The notes beneath the pieces were generated by a model, which worked only from the letters and a program-made list of their open reading frames with translations, was not told the DNA's origin and made no database searches. The position numbers and the translations under genes are program-made. Shown piece by piece: positions 51,928 to 60,637 of a stretch of 64,000 bases of DNA. Each line of letters starts with the position of its first letter. Within the stretch, counting starts at the first letter, position 1. The stretch covers positions 248,001 to 312,000 of the forward strand of contig CAXXVV010000011.1 in NCBI GenBank assembly GCA_963678305.2, given 5' to 3'. The DNA comes from G963676655 sp963678305 (GTDB lineage: Bacteria > Verrucomicrobiota > Lentisphaeria > Victivallales > Victivallaceae).

Positions 51928-52290
51928 TTATTCCTGAACCTCCAGAACTTCACCTTCTTCAGCTTCTTCAGCCAGGAAGTCGTTAATGTCGATTCCACGG
52001 TGATGGTCCTGTTTCTTATCCAGATATCTGGCGACTTGAACTTCGAACTTATGCAAAGCCGAATCAATTGCTTCATATATATCATAAGTTTCGGCTGCGG
52101 CTTCAATATCATGACCTTTAATTGCCGCGATAAATTCGACCTTATACCTGGTCTTTTCCAGTTCGAGAATCACTCGGACACTGGTAACTTTCAACGGCTT
52201 GTCGGCGAAAATGGCGGTAACGTCATTTTCGATTCTGGTTTTCATTTCGGGGGTTACGTCGAAGTGTCTTCCGCTGATGATAATCTGCAT
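51928..52290 (-). CDS. hpf: Ribosome hibernation promoting factor
   Basis: This 120-residue protein has the S30AE/HPF fold: MQIIISGRHFDVTPEMKTRI, YKVEFIAAIKGHDIEAAAET, DIYEAIDSALHKFEVQVARY. The C-terminus ends in an acidic tail (EEAEEGEVLEVQE), slightly longer than short HPF but lacking the dimerising domain of long HPF. It binds the 30S subunit in stationary phase. It lies downstream of lptB, as rpoN-linked hpf often does, but rpoN is absent here. Confidence 0.95.
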   Translation of the reverse strand: MQIIISGRHFDVTPEMKTRIENDVTAIFADKPLKVTSVRVILELEKTRYKVEFIAAIKGHDIEAAAETYDIYEAIDSALHKFEVQVARYLDKKQDHHRGIDINDFLAEEAEEGEVLEVQE

Positions 52291-52328
52291 TTGACTCCTC
52301 CTGTGGTTTAGAGATTTAACGGTTATGA

Positions 52329-53078
52329 CTACATCGTAAACGCCGGCCCGAGATAAACTTCGCGGGCTTTTTCGTCGTTTACAAGATAGTCCTTGGTTCC
52401 CTGGACCAGTATCTCTCCCTGGCTCATCAAATAGGCGCGATCCACTACTGCAAGTGTTTCGCGGACATTGTGATCAGTGATCAGGATTCCCAGTCCAAGT
52501 GCCTTTAGTTGTCCAATAATTTGCTGAACGTCGTAAACGGCAATCGGGTCGACGCCGCTGAACGGCTCATCCAGCATAATAAACGACGGATTCGTAACCA
52601 ATGCGCGGGTGATTTCCAGACGCCGCCGTTCCCCTCCGCTGAGGGTCATGGCTTTCTGTTTGCGTAGTCTGGTCAGTTCAAGTTCTTCCAGCAATTCCTC
52701 GAGGCGACGCTTACGTTCTTTCCGGGAAATTGCCAAAGTCTCCAAAATGGCCATAATATTCTGCTCAACCGTAAGTTTTCGAAAGATTGAGGGCTCCTGG
52801 GCCAGATAGCCCATCCCGAGCCTAGCTCGCTTATACATCGGCATCCGGGTTATATCAACCCCGCTGAAAGTGATTTTTCCTTGACCTTTATCAGGGCTGA
52901 TCAGTCCCATAATCATGTAAAAACTAGTAGTTTTTCCGGCTCCGTTGGGGCCCAGTAAGCCGACAACTTCACCGGGGCGAACATTGATTGAGACGCCCTT
53001 TACTACAGATTTTCCATGGTAGGTTTTCATCAGGCCGGTTGCGTTAAGCAACAGGTCTTTAGTATCATTATCACTCAT
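52329..53078 (-). CDS. lptB: LPS export ABC transporter ATP-binding protein LptB
   Basis: This 249-residue protein has the P-loop GPNGAGKTTSFYMIMGLI, Q-loop LAQEPSIFRKLTVEQN, signature LSGGERRRLEITRAL, and Walker B FIMLDEPFSGVDPIAV. This closely follows LptB, which powers extraction of lipopolysaccharide from the inner membrane with LptF/LptG. It is 185 nt downstream of the LptA-like gene and 38 nt upstream of hpf on the same strand. Confidence 0.96.
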   Translation of the reverse strand: MSDNDTKDLLLNATGLMKTYHGKSVVKGVSINVRPGEVVGLLGPNGAGKTTSFYMIMGLISPDKGQGKITFSGVDITRMPMYKRARLGMGYLAQEPSIFRKLTVEQNIMAILETLAISRKERKRRLEELLEELELTRLRKQKAMTLSGGERRRLEITRALVTNPSFIMLDEPFSGVDPIAVYDVQQIIGQLKALGLGILITDHNVRETLAVVDRAYLMSQGEILVQGTKDYLVNDEKAREVYLGPAFTM

Positions 53079-53263
53079 TATTAGTGGTCGAATCCTTTCT
53101 TAATAATAATATACACGCAAAAGAATGAAAAGTCACCCGTAACTTTAAAAAAATATTTGCGCGGAATAACTCTGAAAACGCAATGTGAGCCAAAAGGCTT
53201 TGCAATAAAGCGACTTACGTTATTGAATGGCAAGAACGTCAAACGCCCAAAAAAATGCTAAAG

Positions 53264-55792
53264 TTATTTAAGCAGGCGTTTGAGGTTCATTTCCTCCACT
53301 TTCGGGTTATGGAACTTAACTTCACCGGTGTCCAGGAACAGGAATATCTTGTCAGCTCTAACCGAGTTGTTGCCGTCGGAGACTCTTGGTTCGTCCTCTG
53401 ACATTACGACATTCTGCTTTTTGACATCGTAAACCGCGAGGCCGCCGGATACTTTCTGGGACCTTTTCCGTCCGGTATCCGCATCAACTTCGCGCCGGGT
53501 GATGATGACATGTTTCCGGCAGATGATTTTTTCAAGTTCTTTACCTTGGCCCAGCGATATGCGCTCGGGAACTTCGCCGTCTTCGTATTCAGCCGGTTTT
53601 GAACCAGGGGCGGCCGGTTTGGTGTAAATTTCCATTTTATCACATTCCAGCTTGGCCCGGGCCTCGTCAACCTTGACGTTTCCGATCAGTTCGGAATAGT
53701 CTTTGATCAAATTAAGATTCGCTTTGTCGCAATCTACGATGATATCCCCTGGCGGCTGTTTCATCGGATCATCAGACTTATTTGCTTTTTCAGCCGTCTT
53801 GCCGGCATCATCTTTCCGTTTCTTGAGGATCATATGGACGCTGTCGCGACAAATGACCTGACTTACTTCACGTCCGCCGCTACTCATCAAGCTGTCTTCC
53901 CCCCGAACTTTTTTGTCGGTTCGATCAACAAACCTGAGTTCCATATATTGACAATCAACGGTGCCGCGGGTTTCCGCCGCTTTGACGTTGCCGGTACAAA
54001 CTATTTTATCGATTTTCTTGTTTGAGTCAAGCTTTGGATCCTGTTGCAGCAAGGATAGATTCCGAGGCGCTTTCTTTTCTTCTTTTCCAGATGACAGCAG
54101 GAATATTTCCAGTTTGTCGCATTGAAGTTTCATCCGCGGATCTTTCAAATCGACGTTACCTTGAAATTCCAACCGGTTGCCGCCGTAATCAAGGTCGGCG
54201 TTGTCCGAGGTCATTACGGACTGAATTTTCTTTTGTCCGGAGGTCTTACCTGCACCCTGGCGGCTTTGAGTATTGATTGCAATACGACTGTTTCCTTTTG
54301 TCTTCAGGCGTTCTTCAGCCAGATTGACGTCGATTTTGTCCCCTCTCAACGAATCGTCGCCGCGAACAATTTGAGGATTGTTGCCGGAAAGCGCAATGAC
54401 ATTCTTTTTAAGATCAAACACCGCTTTGTTTGCGGATGCTTTCTGTTGGACATACGGCCCGGAGCTGACGACTTTACGGGACATCTTGACATCTCCGAGG
54501 CAGGTGATTTCCCTGATTTCCTTCTTCGCCTGAACTCCGCCGATGGAATTTTTTACGATCCCGCTTTCCGCCGGACCGGTTTTTTCGCCAAGTTTGATAT
54601 TTACATTATCGCATGATACGTCCACAACGGGGTCGTTCAGTTTTACATTGCCGGTCAGGCCAATTAAATTTTTACTCAGATCGGCATCGACGCGTTCGCA
54701 GGTAACTATCGACCGTTTATCAGCCAGCGAGGCAGGTTTGTAGCGGCCGTTATCCTTGACAACGGTTGAAACCTGACAATTTCTTTCCACAAGCATTCGT
54801 TCGGAATTACGCCAGATTGTAATTTTTCTCCCGGCCACTGAATCGGTGCCGCTGACAATTCTCGGGTTGCTTCCGGTTAAAGTAATGCTTTCGTCGGCAA
54901 AATTATAAACTGCTTTATCGGCATATGCCCGTTGGAGTCCGTTTTTTTGTTCTTCCGCTTTTGTCTGTTTACGGGAGGCTACCACATTCTTCTCACAGAC
55001 GATGCGGTCCAGCTCACGGTTGCCGCTGCTCTTCTTAAGAATATCGGCATTGCTGTCGCTCCTCTTTATGGCAACGGCAGCTTTACGCTTTGTTTTGTCT
55101 TGCGGTTTCTGCTTAAGATACAGGGTTATCTTGTCGCAAGTAAGGGTAGCCTGTTTGTCGTCCACTGTGACATGGCCGGTAACAACCACAAAATTATGCT
55201 CCAGATCGATCGTCATTTGATCTGCGGTAATCTTAACATCAGAGCGCCCCATCGGGATTTTGCCACCCTTAATGGGCGAACTTTTGGCATCTGCCTTTTT
55301 CCCTTTGATCACCATCACCACATTCTGATGGATCTTAATCTTTTTGGTCACGAATGAAGCGTCAAAGCCTATGCCGTTCAGGTCAAGATAGGGAGAACGC
55401 AGAATGATTTTTTCGGTGCCGTTGACTTTTCTTGTCGTCTGGTCAATATTAGCGGATGGCGAAGTTATGATACCGTCAGAATGCGGAAAACGCTGCCAGA
55501 ACTCGTCTATTTCTTTTTGCGGCGCCCCGAGTTTGTATAAGACGGCTTTGTCGACTCGACGGATTTTATCCAGGTCAATCTGCCGCTTGATAATGTCTAT
55601 TTTGACATTGTGCAGCTGAAAATCCGCCCCGGCCCTGGTACTTTTTTCGCAATAGGCAATTGCCTGCAGTTGATCTTTGTTGTAAATAGGCATCCGCATG
55701 CCGCCAAGTTTGACACTGCCGAAGTCACGTCGTGAAGCCGCGCCGCAGATAAGACAAAGCGGCAACAGGATAATCGCACCAAACTTTTTCAT
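53264..55792 (-). CDS. Very large multi-domain LptA/OstA-like protein
   Basis: The start at 55792 (MKKFGAIILLPLCLICGAAS) overlaps the kdsC stop by 4 nt and gives a signal peptide; an ATG 10 codons earlier is possible. The ~842-residue product contains about five to six repeats of the LptA/OstA beta-jelly-roll pattern, such as VKITADQMTIDLEHNFVVVT, GHVTVDDKQATLTCDKITLY, GNVKLNDPVVDVSCDNVNIK and GNVDLKDPRMKLQCDKLEIF. Normal LptA has ~185 residues and one domain that polymerises across the periplasm. A single chain with several domains could form a covalent LPS bridge. Its position between kdsC and lptB supports an LptA role. Confidence 0.85.
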   Translation of the reverse strand: MKKFGAIILLPLCLICGAASRRDFGSVKLGGMRMPIYNKDQLQAIAYCEKSTRAGADFQLHNVKIDIIKRQIDLDKIRRVDKAVLYKLGAPQKEIDEFWQRFPHSDGIITSPSANIDQTTRKVNGTEKIILRSPYLDLNGIGFDASFVTKKIKIHQNVVMVIKGKKADAKSSPIKGGKIPMGRSDVKITADQMTIDLEHNFVVVTGHVTVDDKQATLTCDKITLYLKQKPQDKTKRKAAVAIKRSDSNADILKKSSGNRELDRIVCEKNVVASRKQTKAEEQKNGLQRAYADKAVYNFADESITLTGSNPRIVSGTDSVAGRKITIWRNSERMLVERNCQVSTVVKDNGRYKPASLADKRSIVTCERVDADLSKNLIGLTGNVKLNDPVVDVSCDNVNIKLGEKTGPAESGIVKNSIGGVQAKKEIREITCLGDVKMSRKVVSSGPYVQQKASANKAVFDLKKNVIALSGNNPQIVRGDDSLRGDKIDVNLAEERLKTKGNSRIAINTQSRQGAGKTSGQKKIQSVMTSDNADLDYGGNRLEFQGNVDLKDPRMKLQCDKLEIFLLSSGKEEKKAPRNLSLLQQDPKLDSNKKIDKIVCTGNVKAAETRGTVDCQYMELRFVDRTDKKVRGEDSLMSSGGREVSQVICRDSVHMILKKRKDDAGKTAEKANKSDDPMKQPPGDIIVDCDKANLNLIKDYSELIGNVKVDEARAKLECDKMEIYTKPAAPGSKPAEYEDGEVPERISLGQGKELEKIICRKHVIITRREVDADTGRKRSQKVSGGLAVYDVKKQNVVMSEDEPRVSDGNNSVRADKIFLFLDTGEVKFHNPKVEEMNLKRLLK

Positions 55793-56307
55793 GCCCGGTA
55801 CCTCTCCATCAGGGCGTCCCACTTGCTCTGTTTCTGGAGCAGCCAGTCGAGAACTTCACGGACCGCGCCGCGACCGCCTGGCAGTCTGGTGCGCATGTCA
55901 CAGAATTCATCCATGTAGTCCGGTGCGTCGGCAACCGTAATGCCGATTCCGCAACGTTTCATCACCGGTCCGTCTACAATGTCATCGCCGATATATAAAC
56001 ATTGTTCCGCCCGCAGGGAATGTTCCTGCAGCAGTTTTTCAAATGCCTGGAGCTTATTTTTGCAGTTTTCATAGACAAAGTTCATGCCAAGCTCTTCGGC
56101 CCGTCGCCGGTTGGCCGCGGCGGAACGGCCGGAAAGCAGTCCGACCTGTAACCCGGCCCGCATCGCCAGCTTGATGCCGTGCCCGTCCCGGACATTGAAA
56201 AATTTGATTTCATCCTCGTCGCCGTATCCGACTCTTCCGTCAGTCAACACTCCGTCAACGTCCAGAATGATTGTTGTAATGTCATCTATATTATTTTGTG
56301 ATATCAT
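55789..56307 (-). CDS. kdsC: 3-deoxy-D-manno-octulosonate 8-phosphate phosphatase
   Basis: This 172-residue HAD-fold phosphatase is of KdsC size: TIILDVDGVLTDGRVGYGDE (motif I Asp pair), DGHGIKLAMRAGLQVGLLSG (motif II), and CLYIGDDIVDGPVMKRCGIG (motif IV). It removes phosphate from Kdo 8-phosphate. Its start overlaps the kdsA end by 17 nt and its stop overlaps the LptA-like start. Confidence 0.95.
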   Translation of the reverse strand: MISQNNIDDITTIILDVDGVLTDGRVGYGDEDEIKFFNVRDGHGIKLAMRAGLQVGLLSGRSAAANRRRAEELGMNFVYENCKNKLQAFEKLLQEHSLRAEQCLYIGDDIVDGPVMKRCGIGITVADAPDYMDEFCDMRTRLPGGRGAVREVLDWLLQKQSKWDALMERYRA

Positions 56308-57103
56308 AAATCTGTTTTACCTCTTTAAGTACTTTTTCCAGACCGGCGAAGTCCAGAGAATTAGGCCCGTCGCAAAGCGCGTTGTCGGGATCGGGGTGGA
56401 CTTCGGTAAACAACACGTCGATTCCGGTTGCGGCTGCCGCGCGCGACAGCGAACCGACAAATTCCCGCTGTCCGCCGGAGGCGTTGCCAAGTCCTCCCGG
56501 GAGTTGGACCGAATGCGTCGCGTCAAAGACTACCGGAACCCCCAGCCCGCGCATGATTGTCAGCGATCGCATGTCAACTACCAGATTATGATAACCGAAA
56601 AATGTTCCACGCTCTGTCAACAGAATATCTTTGCCGCCGGCGGCGCGAATTTTTTCCAGCGCCCCGGACATATCTTCCGGCGCCATGAACTGGCCTTTTT
56701 TGACATTGACCGGTCTGCCGGTCCGGGCTGCCGCCTGCAGCAGACTGGTTTGACGACAAAGGAACGCGGGGATCTGCAATACGTCGGCAACTTCAGCTAC
56801 TGCCGCCACTTCTTCGTGCTCATGAATATCGGTCACCACCGGAACTCCGAGTTCGGCTTTGATCTTTGCCAGCATCCGCAAGCCTTCTTCAAGGCCGGGT
56901 CCGCGAAACGAGGCGGCGCCGGAGCGGTTTGCTTTGTCATAAGATGCTTTGAAAACATATTGGACGTCAAGTTTTTCACAAAGTCCGGCGATAAATTCTC
57001 CGGTTTTCAAACAGACATCCATGCTTTCCGCCACACACGGACCGGCGAATAAAGTCAGTTTTTCGCCGATGATCACATTATCTGAAATTTTAATTGGTTT
57101 CAT
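56291..57103 (-). CDS. kdsA: 3-deoxy-8-phosphooctulonate synthase
   Basis: This 270-residue protein has FAGPCVAESMDVCLK, VFKASYDKANRSGAASFRGP, TDIHEHEEVAAVAEVADVLQ, IPAFLCRQTSLLQAAARTGR and VFDATHSVQLPGG, all typical of KdsA. It condenses arabinose 5-phosphate and phosphoenolpyruvate to Kdo 8-phosphate. The start overlaps the kdsB stop by one base (TAATG). Confidence 0.97.
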   Translation of the reverse strand: MKPIKISDNVIIGEKLTLFAGPCVAESMDVCLKTGEFIAGLCEKLDVQYVFKASYDKANRSGAASFRGPGLEEGLRMLAKIKAELGVPVVTDIHEHEEVAAVAEVADVLQIPAFLCRQTSLLQAAARTGRPVNVKKGQFMAPEDMSGALEKIRAAGGKDILLTERGTFFGYHNLVVDMRSLTIMRGLGVPVVFDATHSVQLPGGLGNASGGQREFVGSLSRAAAATGIDVLFTEVHPDPDNALCDGPNSLDFAGLEKVLKEVKQIYDITK

Positions 57104-57849
57104 TATACTTCCTTGTTGTACTGCCGCAACCGGGCCGCGGCCTGTTCAAGATCTTCCGGCGTATCCACCCCGATATTTTCCAGATTGCTAGTCAGGACAA
57201 AAATTCCGATCCCGTTTTCCAATGCCCGCAACTGTTCAAGTTTTTCACATTGCTCGAGCCGACCCTCCGGCAATTCGACGAAGCGTTGCAGAATATCGCG
57301 GCGGTAGGCGTAAATTCCCCAATGCAGGTAGACAGTGGTGTCTTTGCCGCCGTTTCTGAGATACGGAACCATCGAGCGGCTGAAATAAAGCGCCATACCG
57401 TTGTCGGCGAAAACCGCTTTTACCCGGTTTGGGTCATTCTCAATATCTGCCCGGGGACGGGGAACCGCAACTGTTCCCATTTCAAGCTCCGGGTTATCCT
57501 GCATTTTATCTATTAGCTGATCGATAACTTCTACCGGGATCAGTGGTTCGTCACCCTGGACATTGATGATTATTTCAGCGTCTGTCCCGGATACCGCCTC
57601 GAAAATCCGGTCGGTGCCGGACGGATGATCCGGCGAAGTCATAACTGCTTTGCCGCCAAAACCGGTTACCGCCTTGACCACTTTTTCGTCATCGGTGGCG
57701 ATTAGAACTTCATCCGCTTTGGACGCCATTGCCTTTTCCCAAACATGCTGAATCATCGGTTTGCCGCAGAGATCGGCAAGGACCTTGCCCGGGAAGCGGG
57801 TGCTGGCGTAACGTGCGGGAATAACCGCGATGGTCTTTCTATGCGTCAT
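57103..57849 (-). CDS. kdsB: 3-deoxy-manno-octulosonate cytidylyltransferase
   Basis: The 248-residue protein starts IAVIPARYASTRFPGKVLAD and has GKPMIQHVWEKA, TDDEKVVKAVTGFGGKAVMT, NVQGDEPLIPVEVID and WGIYAYRRDIL. It activates Kdo as CMP-Kdo in the cytoplasm. It lies two bases after the heptose kinase gene and overlaps kdsA by one base. Confidence 0.97.
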   Translation of the reverse strand: MTHRKTIAVIPARYASTRFPGKVLADLCGKPMIQHVWEKAMASKADEVLIATDDEKVVKAVTGFGGKAVMTSPDHPSGTDRIFEAVSGTDAEIIINVQGDEPLIPVEVIDQLIDKMQDNPELEMGTVAVPRPRADIENDPNRVKAVFADNGMALYFSRSMVPYLRNGGKDTTVYLHWGIYAYRRDILQRFVELPEGRLEQCEKLEQLRALENGIGIFVLTSNLENIGVDTPEDLEQAAARLRQYNKEV

Positions 57850-57851
57850 AT

Positions 57852-58862
57852 TTAAACTCCGTTTTTAAAGCTCTCTTTCAGTTCAGCTGTACTAACTGTG
57901 ACGGTCCCAACCTGTCCTACAACAATTCCGGCGGCATGGTTGGCTATTTCCGCTGCTTCGACCGGGGATGATCCGGCCGCCATCGCCAGCATTAATGTGG
58001 CAATGACTGTGTCACCGGCACCGGTAACGTCGTAAACATCCCGGGCCAGCGTTGGAATAACCACTGGACTGTGACCATGACGGAACATCGCCATCCCCTG
58101 TGACGACAGTGAAATCAACAGATACTCCGGAGCCCATTTGTCAAGCAGGATTTCCGAAACTTTGATCAATGCCTGGTCGCCGGTTACCGGATCGACGCGT
58201 TCGGCATACACCTTGTTTGCCATGGCAAACGCTTCGCGGCGGTTCGGTTTGAGTACGGTAAGCCCCTTGACTCTCATCGGATGCCCCGGTTTCGGGTCAA
58301 GCGCGGTAAGAATATTTTTTTCATTTGCGGCCGCAACTATTTTGGCGATCATATTTTCGGTCAGCAAACCTTTACCATAGTCCTCGAATATAATTGCGTC
58401 GATTGTATCGTCAGCAATCTTTGCCAGCAGAGATTTGACGATTCCCTGCCGGGCTGATTCAGGGACGCGGCTGGTATCTTCAAAATCGATCCGGAGTAGT
58501 TGCTGCGGCCCGGCAATGACTCTCTGCTTTTCCGTGGTCGGTCGTTCCGCCGATATTTCGACGCCCCCGGTACATATTTTATAATCGCTGAAATGTTCCA
58601 GAATTTTCTCGCCGGCGGAATCTTTGCCGATCAGGCCGAAGGCTTCGACCTTACCGCCCAGAGTGACAATGTTCCGCATGACGTTTGCGGCGCCGCCGAG
58701 ACTGGATGACTCTTTCTGCGCATGAACAACTGGAACCGGAGCCTCCGGGGAGATCCTGGAGACTTTTCCCCATATATACGAATCGAGCATCAGGTCTCCG
58801 ACTACAGCGATTCTTTTGCCTTGAAACCGGTCTACGGTTTCCTGAAACCTTTTTAATTTCAT
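57852..58862 (-). CDS. hldE: D-glycero-beta-D-manno-heptose-7-phosphate kinase-like PfkB protein
   Basis: This 336-residue PfkB/ribokinase-fold kinase has IAVVGDLMLDSYIWGKVSRI and SPEAPVPVVHAQKESSSLGG at the N-terminus, as in HldE domain 1/RfaE1, and the C-terminal anion-hole motif DVTGAGDTVIATLMLAMAAG with the catalytic Asp. It lacks the nucleotidyltransferase domain of full HldE, so it is a stand-alone kinase (HldA-type). It phosphorylates heptose 7-phosphate for LPS core synthesis. Two bases separate it from kdsB. Confidence 0.88.
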   Translation of the reverse strand: MKLKRFQETVDRFQGKRIAVVGDLMLDSYIWGKVSRISPEAPVPVVHAQKESSSLGGAANVMRNIVTLGGKVEAFGLIGKDSAGEKILEHFSDYKICTGGVEISAERPTTEKQRVIAGPQQLLRIDFEDTSRVPESARQGIVKSLLAKIADDTIDAIIFEDYGKGLLTENMIAKIVAAANEKNILTALDPKPGHPMRVKGLTVLKPNRREAFAMANKVYAERVDPVTGDQALIKVSEILLDKWAPEYLLISLSSQGMAMFRHGHSPVVIPTLARDVYDVTGAGDTVIATLMLAMAAGSSPVEAAEIANHAAGIVVGQVGTVTVSTAELKESFKNGV

Positions 58863-58874
58863 AAAAATACCGAT

Positions 58875-59381
58875 TTATTTTGTGTTTTTTTGTACTTCCA
58901 ACTGGTCTGATAAACGTTTTATTGTATCAGCAGAATTCAGTTTATTTCGGAAACAGTAGTACGATTGAGCCCGGTCCGGGTCAAAAAATATTCTGCATTG
59001 AGAGAACAACCGACGATAATCATCGTTGAGCGTTTTGACCGTTTCACGCGAAAGTTTATCTTTATTGTTCCGGAGGAAACGGGCATTATGGTCAAGGGTA
59101 GCTTTTGCCAACTGCATTTCCGGCTGAGCTTCATCAACGGTGTTTTTACGCAGAGCCTTGCCGTATAAACGACGTGACTTGTCAAAATTATCAATCATTA
59201 ATTGCCGGGCGGAATCCTCAGCCCATGCTTCAGCTGAACGCATCTGCATAGGCAGCCAGATTGAAAAGGTGATTTCGGCGCAAATGACTATGAAAAATAT
59301 TACTATAGCCAAATATGCCATATAATCTTTTTTAAACTTGGCCGAACTTCTCTGTTGTTTTAACATCTGCTTATATTGCAA
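58875..59381 (-). CDS. Single-span membrane protein of unknown function
   Basis: This 168-residue protein has a basic N-terminus, one membrane segment (YLAIVIFFIVICAEITFSIW, residues ~22-42), and a soluble helical, charged C-terminal part (LRKNTVDEAQPEMQLAKATL, DDYRRLFSQCRIFF). I recognise no family. It is the first gene of the minus-strand heptose kinase-kds-lpt-hpf cluster, 12 nt before the kinase. Confidence 0.7.
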   Translation of the reverse strand: MQYKQMLKQQRSSAKFKKDYMAYLAIVIFFIVICAEITFSIWLPMQMRSAEAWAEDSARQLMIDNFDKSRRLYGKALRKNTVDEAQPEMQLAKATLDHNARFLRNNKDKLSRETVKTLNDDYRRLFSQCRIFFDPDRAQSYYCFRNKLNSADTIKRLSDQLEVQKNTK

Positions 59382-59534
59382 TCCGTATTATGCTTAATTA
59401 AACAATTACATAAATGATAACGCATAATCTATCGCCAAATTGCTCTTTTTACAATCTTGAGGGGATATTTTTCTTGAAACCGACCTTGCATAATGGTAAG
59501 TTACCCTTTGTATTTTAACAACAAGTGACTGGTC

Positions 59535-60512
59535 ATGCAGAAAAATAAAATAAAAGTAGTAGTTGTCACTGGCCCAACCGCAACCGGCAAAACTTCTCTG
59601 GCGGTGGCTTTGGCCAGGAAGTATAACGGAGAGATTATCAGTGTTGACTCGCGTCAGGTTTATCGTGGACTTGACATTGGTAGCGGTAAAGATTTAGCTG
59701 AGTATACAACCGGCGGCCCTCCGATTCAGTATCATCTCATAGATATTTGTGATCCGTCTGACGAATATAACTTGTTTACTTTCTGTCGTGATGCTGCCGC
59801 TGCGGTCAAAGATATTGATTCGCGAGGGAAGCTTCCAATTTTTTGTGGCGGTACTGCTTTATATCTTGATGCTGTTTTGCGCGGCTACAAATTACCCGGC
59901 GGCCCTCCGAAAGATCGTGAGGAATATCGTTCTATGTCTGTTGATGAATTGATTGAACTTTTAAAGCAAGAGGATCCCGAGGCTTTAGTCGAGGTGAAAG
60001 ATCATAACAATCCCACCAGGCTTATACGTGCGCTTGAAAAAGCAGGTGAGCGCAAGAAACTGATCATGCAAAATATAGAGTTTGACCTTGATCCACTGGT
60101 TTTGGGAGTATATTTCCCGCGCAAAGTGGTTCACCAAAGGATAGAACAGCGTTTGGATTCAAGGTTGGATGAAGGTATGATTGATGAAGTAAGGGCATTG
60201 CATGAAAATGGGGTATCATGGAAGAGGCTTGAATTTCTCGGTCTGGAATATCGTTATGTTGCTTTTTACCTGCAAGGCAAATTAACCCGACAAGAAATGC
60301 GGGACCAACTATTGATTCGTATCCGTAAATTTGCCAAACGTCAGGACATCTGGTTCCGCAAAATGGAACGGGAAGGATTGCCCATATATTGGGTTGGTCA
60401 AGGAATCAGTTTACTCCCTGATAACTTGATATTAAGTTTTCTGAATAATCAGCCTCTTTCGAGTCCTGAATTACGCCTCATGGAAACATTTTACGGCACA
60501 AAAACTTCTTGA
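59535..60512 (+). CDS. miaA: tRNA dimethylallyltransferase
   Basis: This 325-residue protein has VTGPTATGKTSLAVALARKY (P-loop), ISVDSRQVYRGLDIGSGKDL, PIFCGGTALYLDAVLRGY and the C-terminal QDIWFRKME. It adds a dimethylallyl group to A37 of tRNAs reading UNN codons. In the central part, the stretch from DPEALVEVKDHNNPTRLIRA is conserved. It is divergent from the envelope cluster and followed by RAYT 3. Confidence 0.96.
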   Translation: MQKNKIKVVVVTGPTATGKTSLAVALARKYNGEIISVDSRQVYRGLDIGSGKDLAEYTTGGPPIQYHLIDICDPSDEYNLFTFCRDAAAAVKDIDSRGKLPIFCGGTALYLDAVLRGYKLPGGPPKDREEYRSMSVDELIELLKQEDPEALVEVKDHNNPTRLIRALEKAGERKKLIMQNIEFDLDPLVLGVYFPRKVVHQRIEQRLDSRLDEGMIDEVRALHENGVSWKRLEFLGLEYRYVAFYLQGKLTRQEMRDQLLIRIRKFAKRQDIWFRKMEREGLPIYWVGQGISLLPDNLILSFLNNQPLSSPELRLMETFYGTKTS

Positions 60513-60562
60513 ATTTAATTATGTAAATTGATTGTTTTTAAGTCTTTGTGTAATTAATATAA

Positions 60563-60575
60563 TCAAACCGTCTGA
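60563..60575 (+). repeat. Dispersed 13-mer TCAAACCGTCTGA upstream of RAYT 3
   Basis: Same position relative to the promoter as in RAYT 1; it lies at the left end of the duplicated segment. Confidence 0.55.
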
Positions 60576-60579
60576 TAAT

Positions 60580-60608
60580 TTGACAAACCCGCTTTCAGCG
60601 TATATATT
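60580..60608 (+). promoter_or_regulatory. Promoter of RAYT 3
   Basis: TTGACA, 17 bases, TATATT, nearly identical in sequence to the RAYT 1 promoter, followed by AAAGGAGGA. Confidence 0.7.
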
Positions 60609-60637
60609 ATCTCCAAACCAACCCAAAGGAGGACGAA

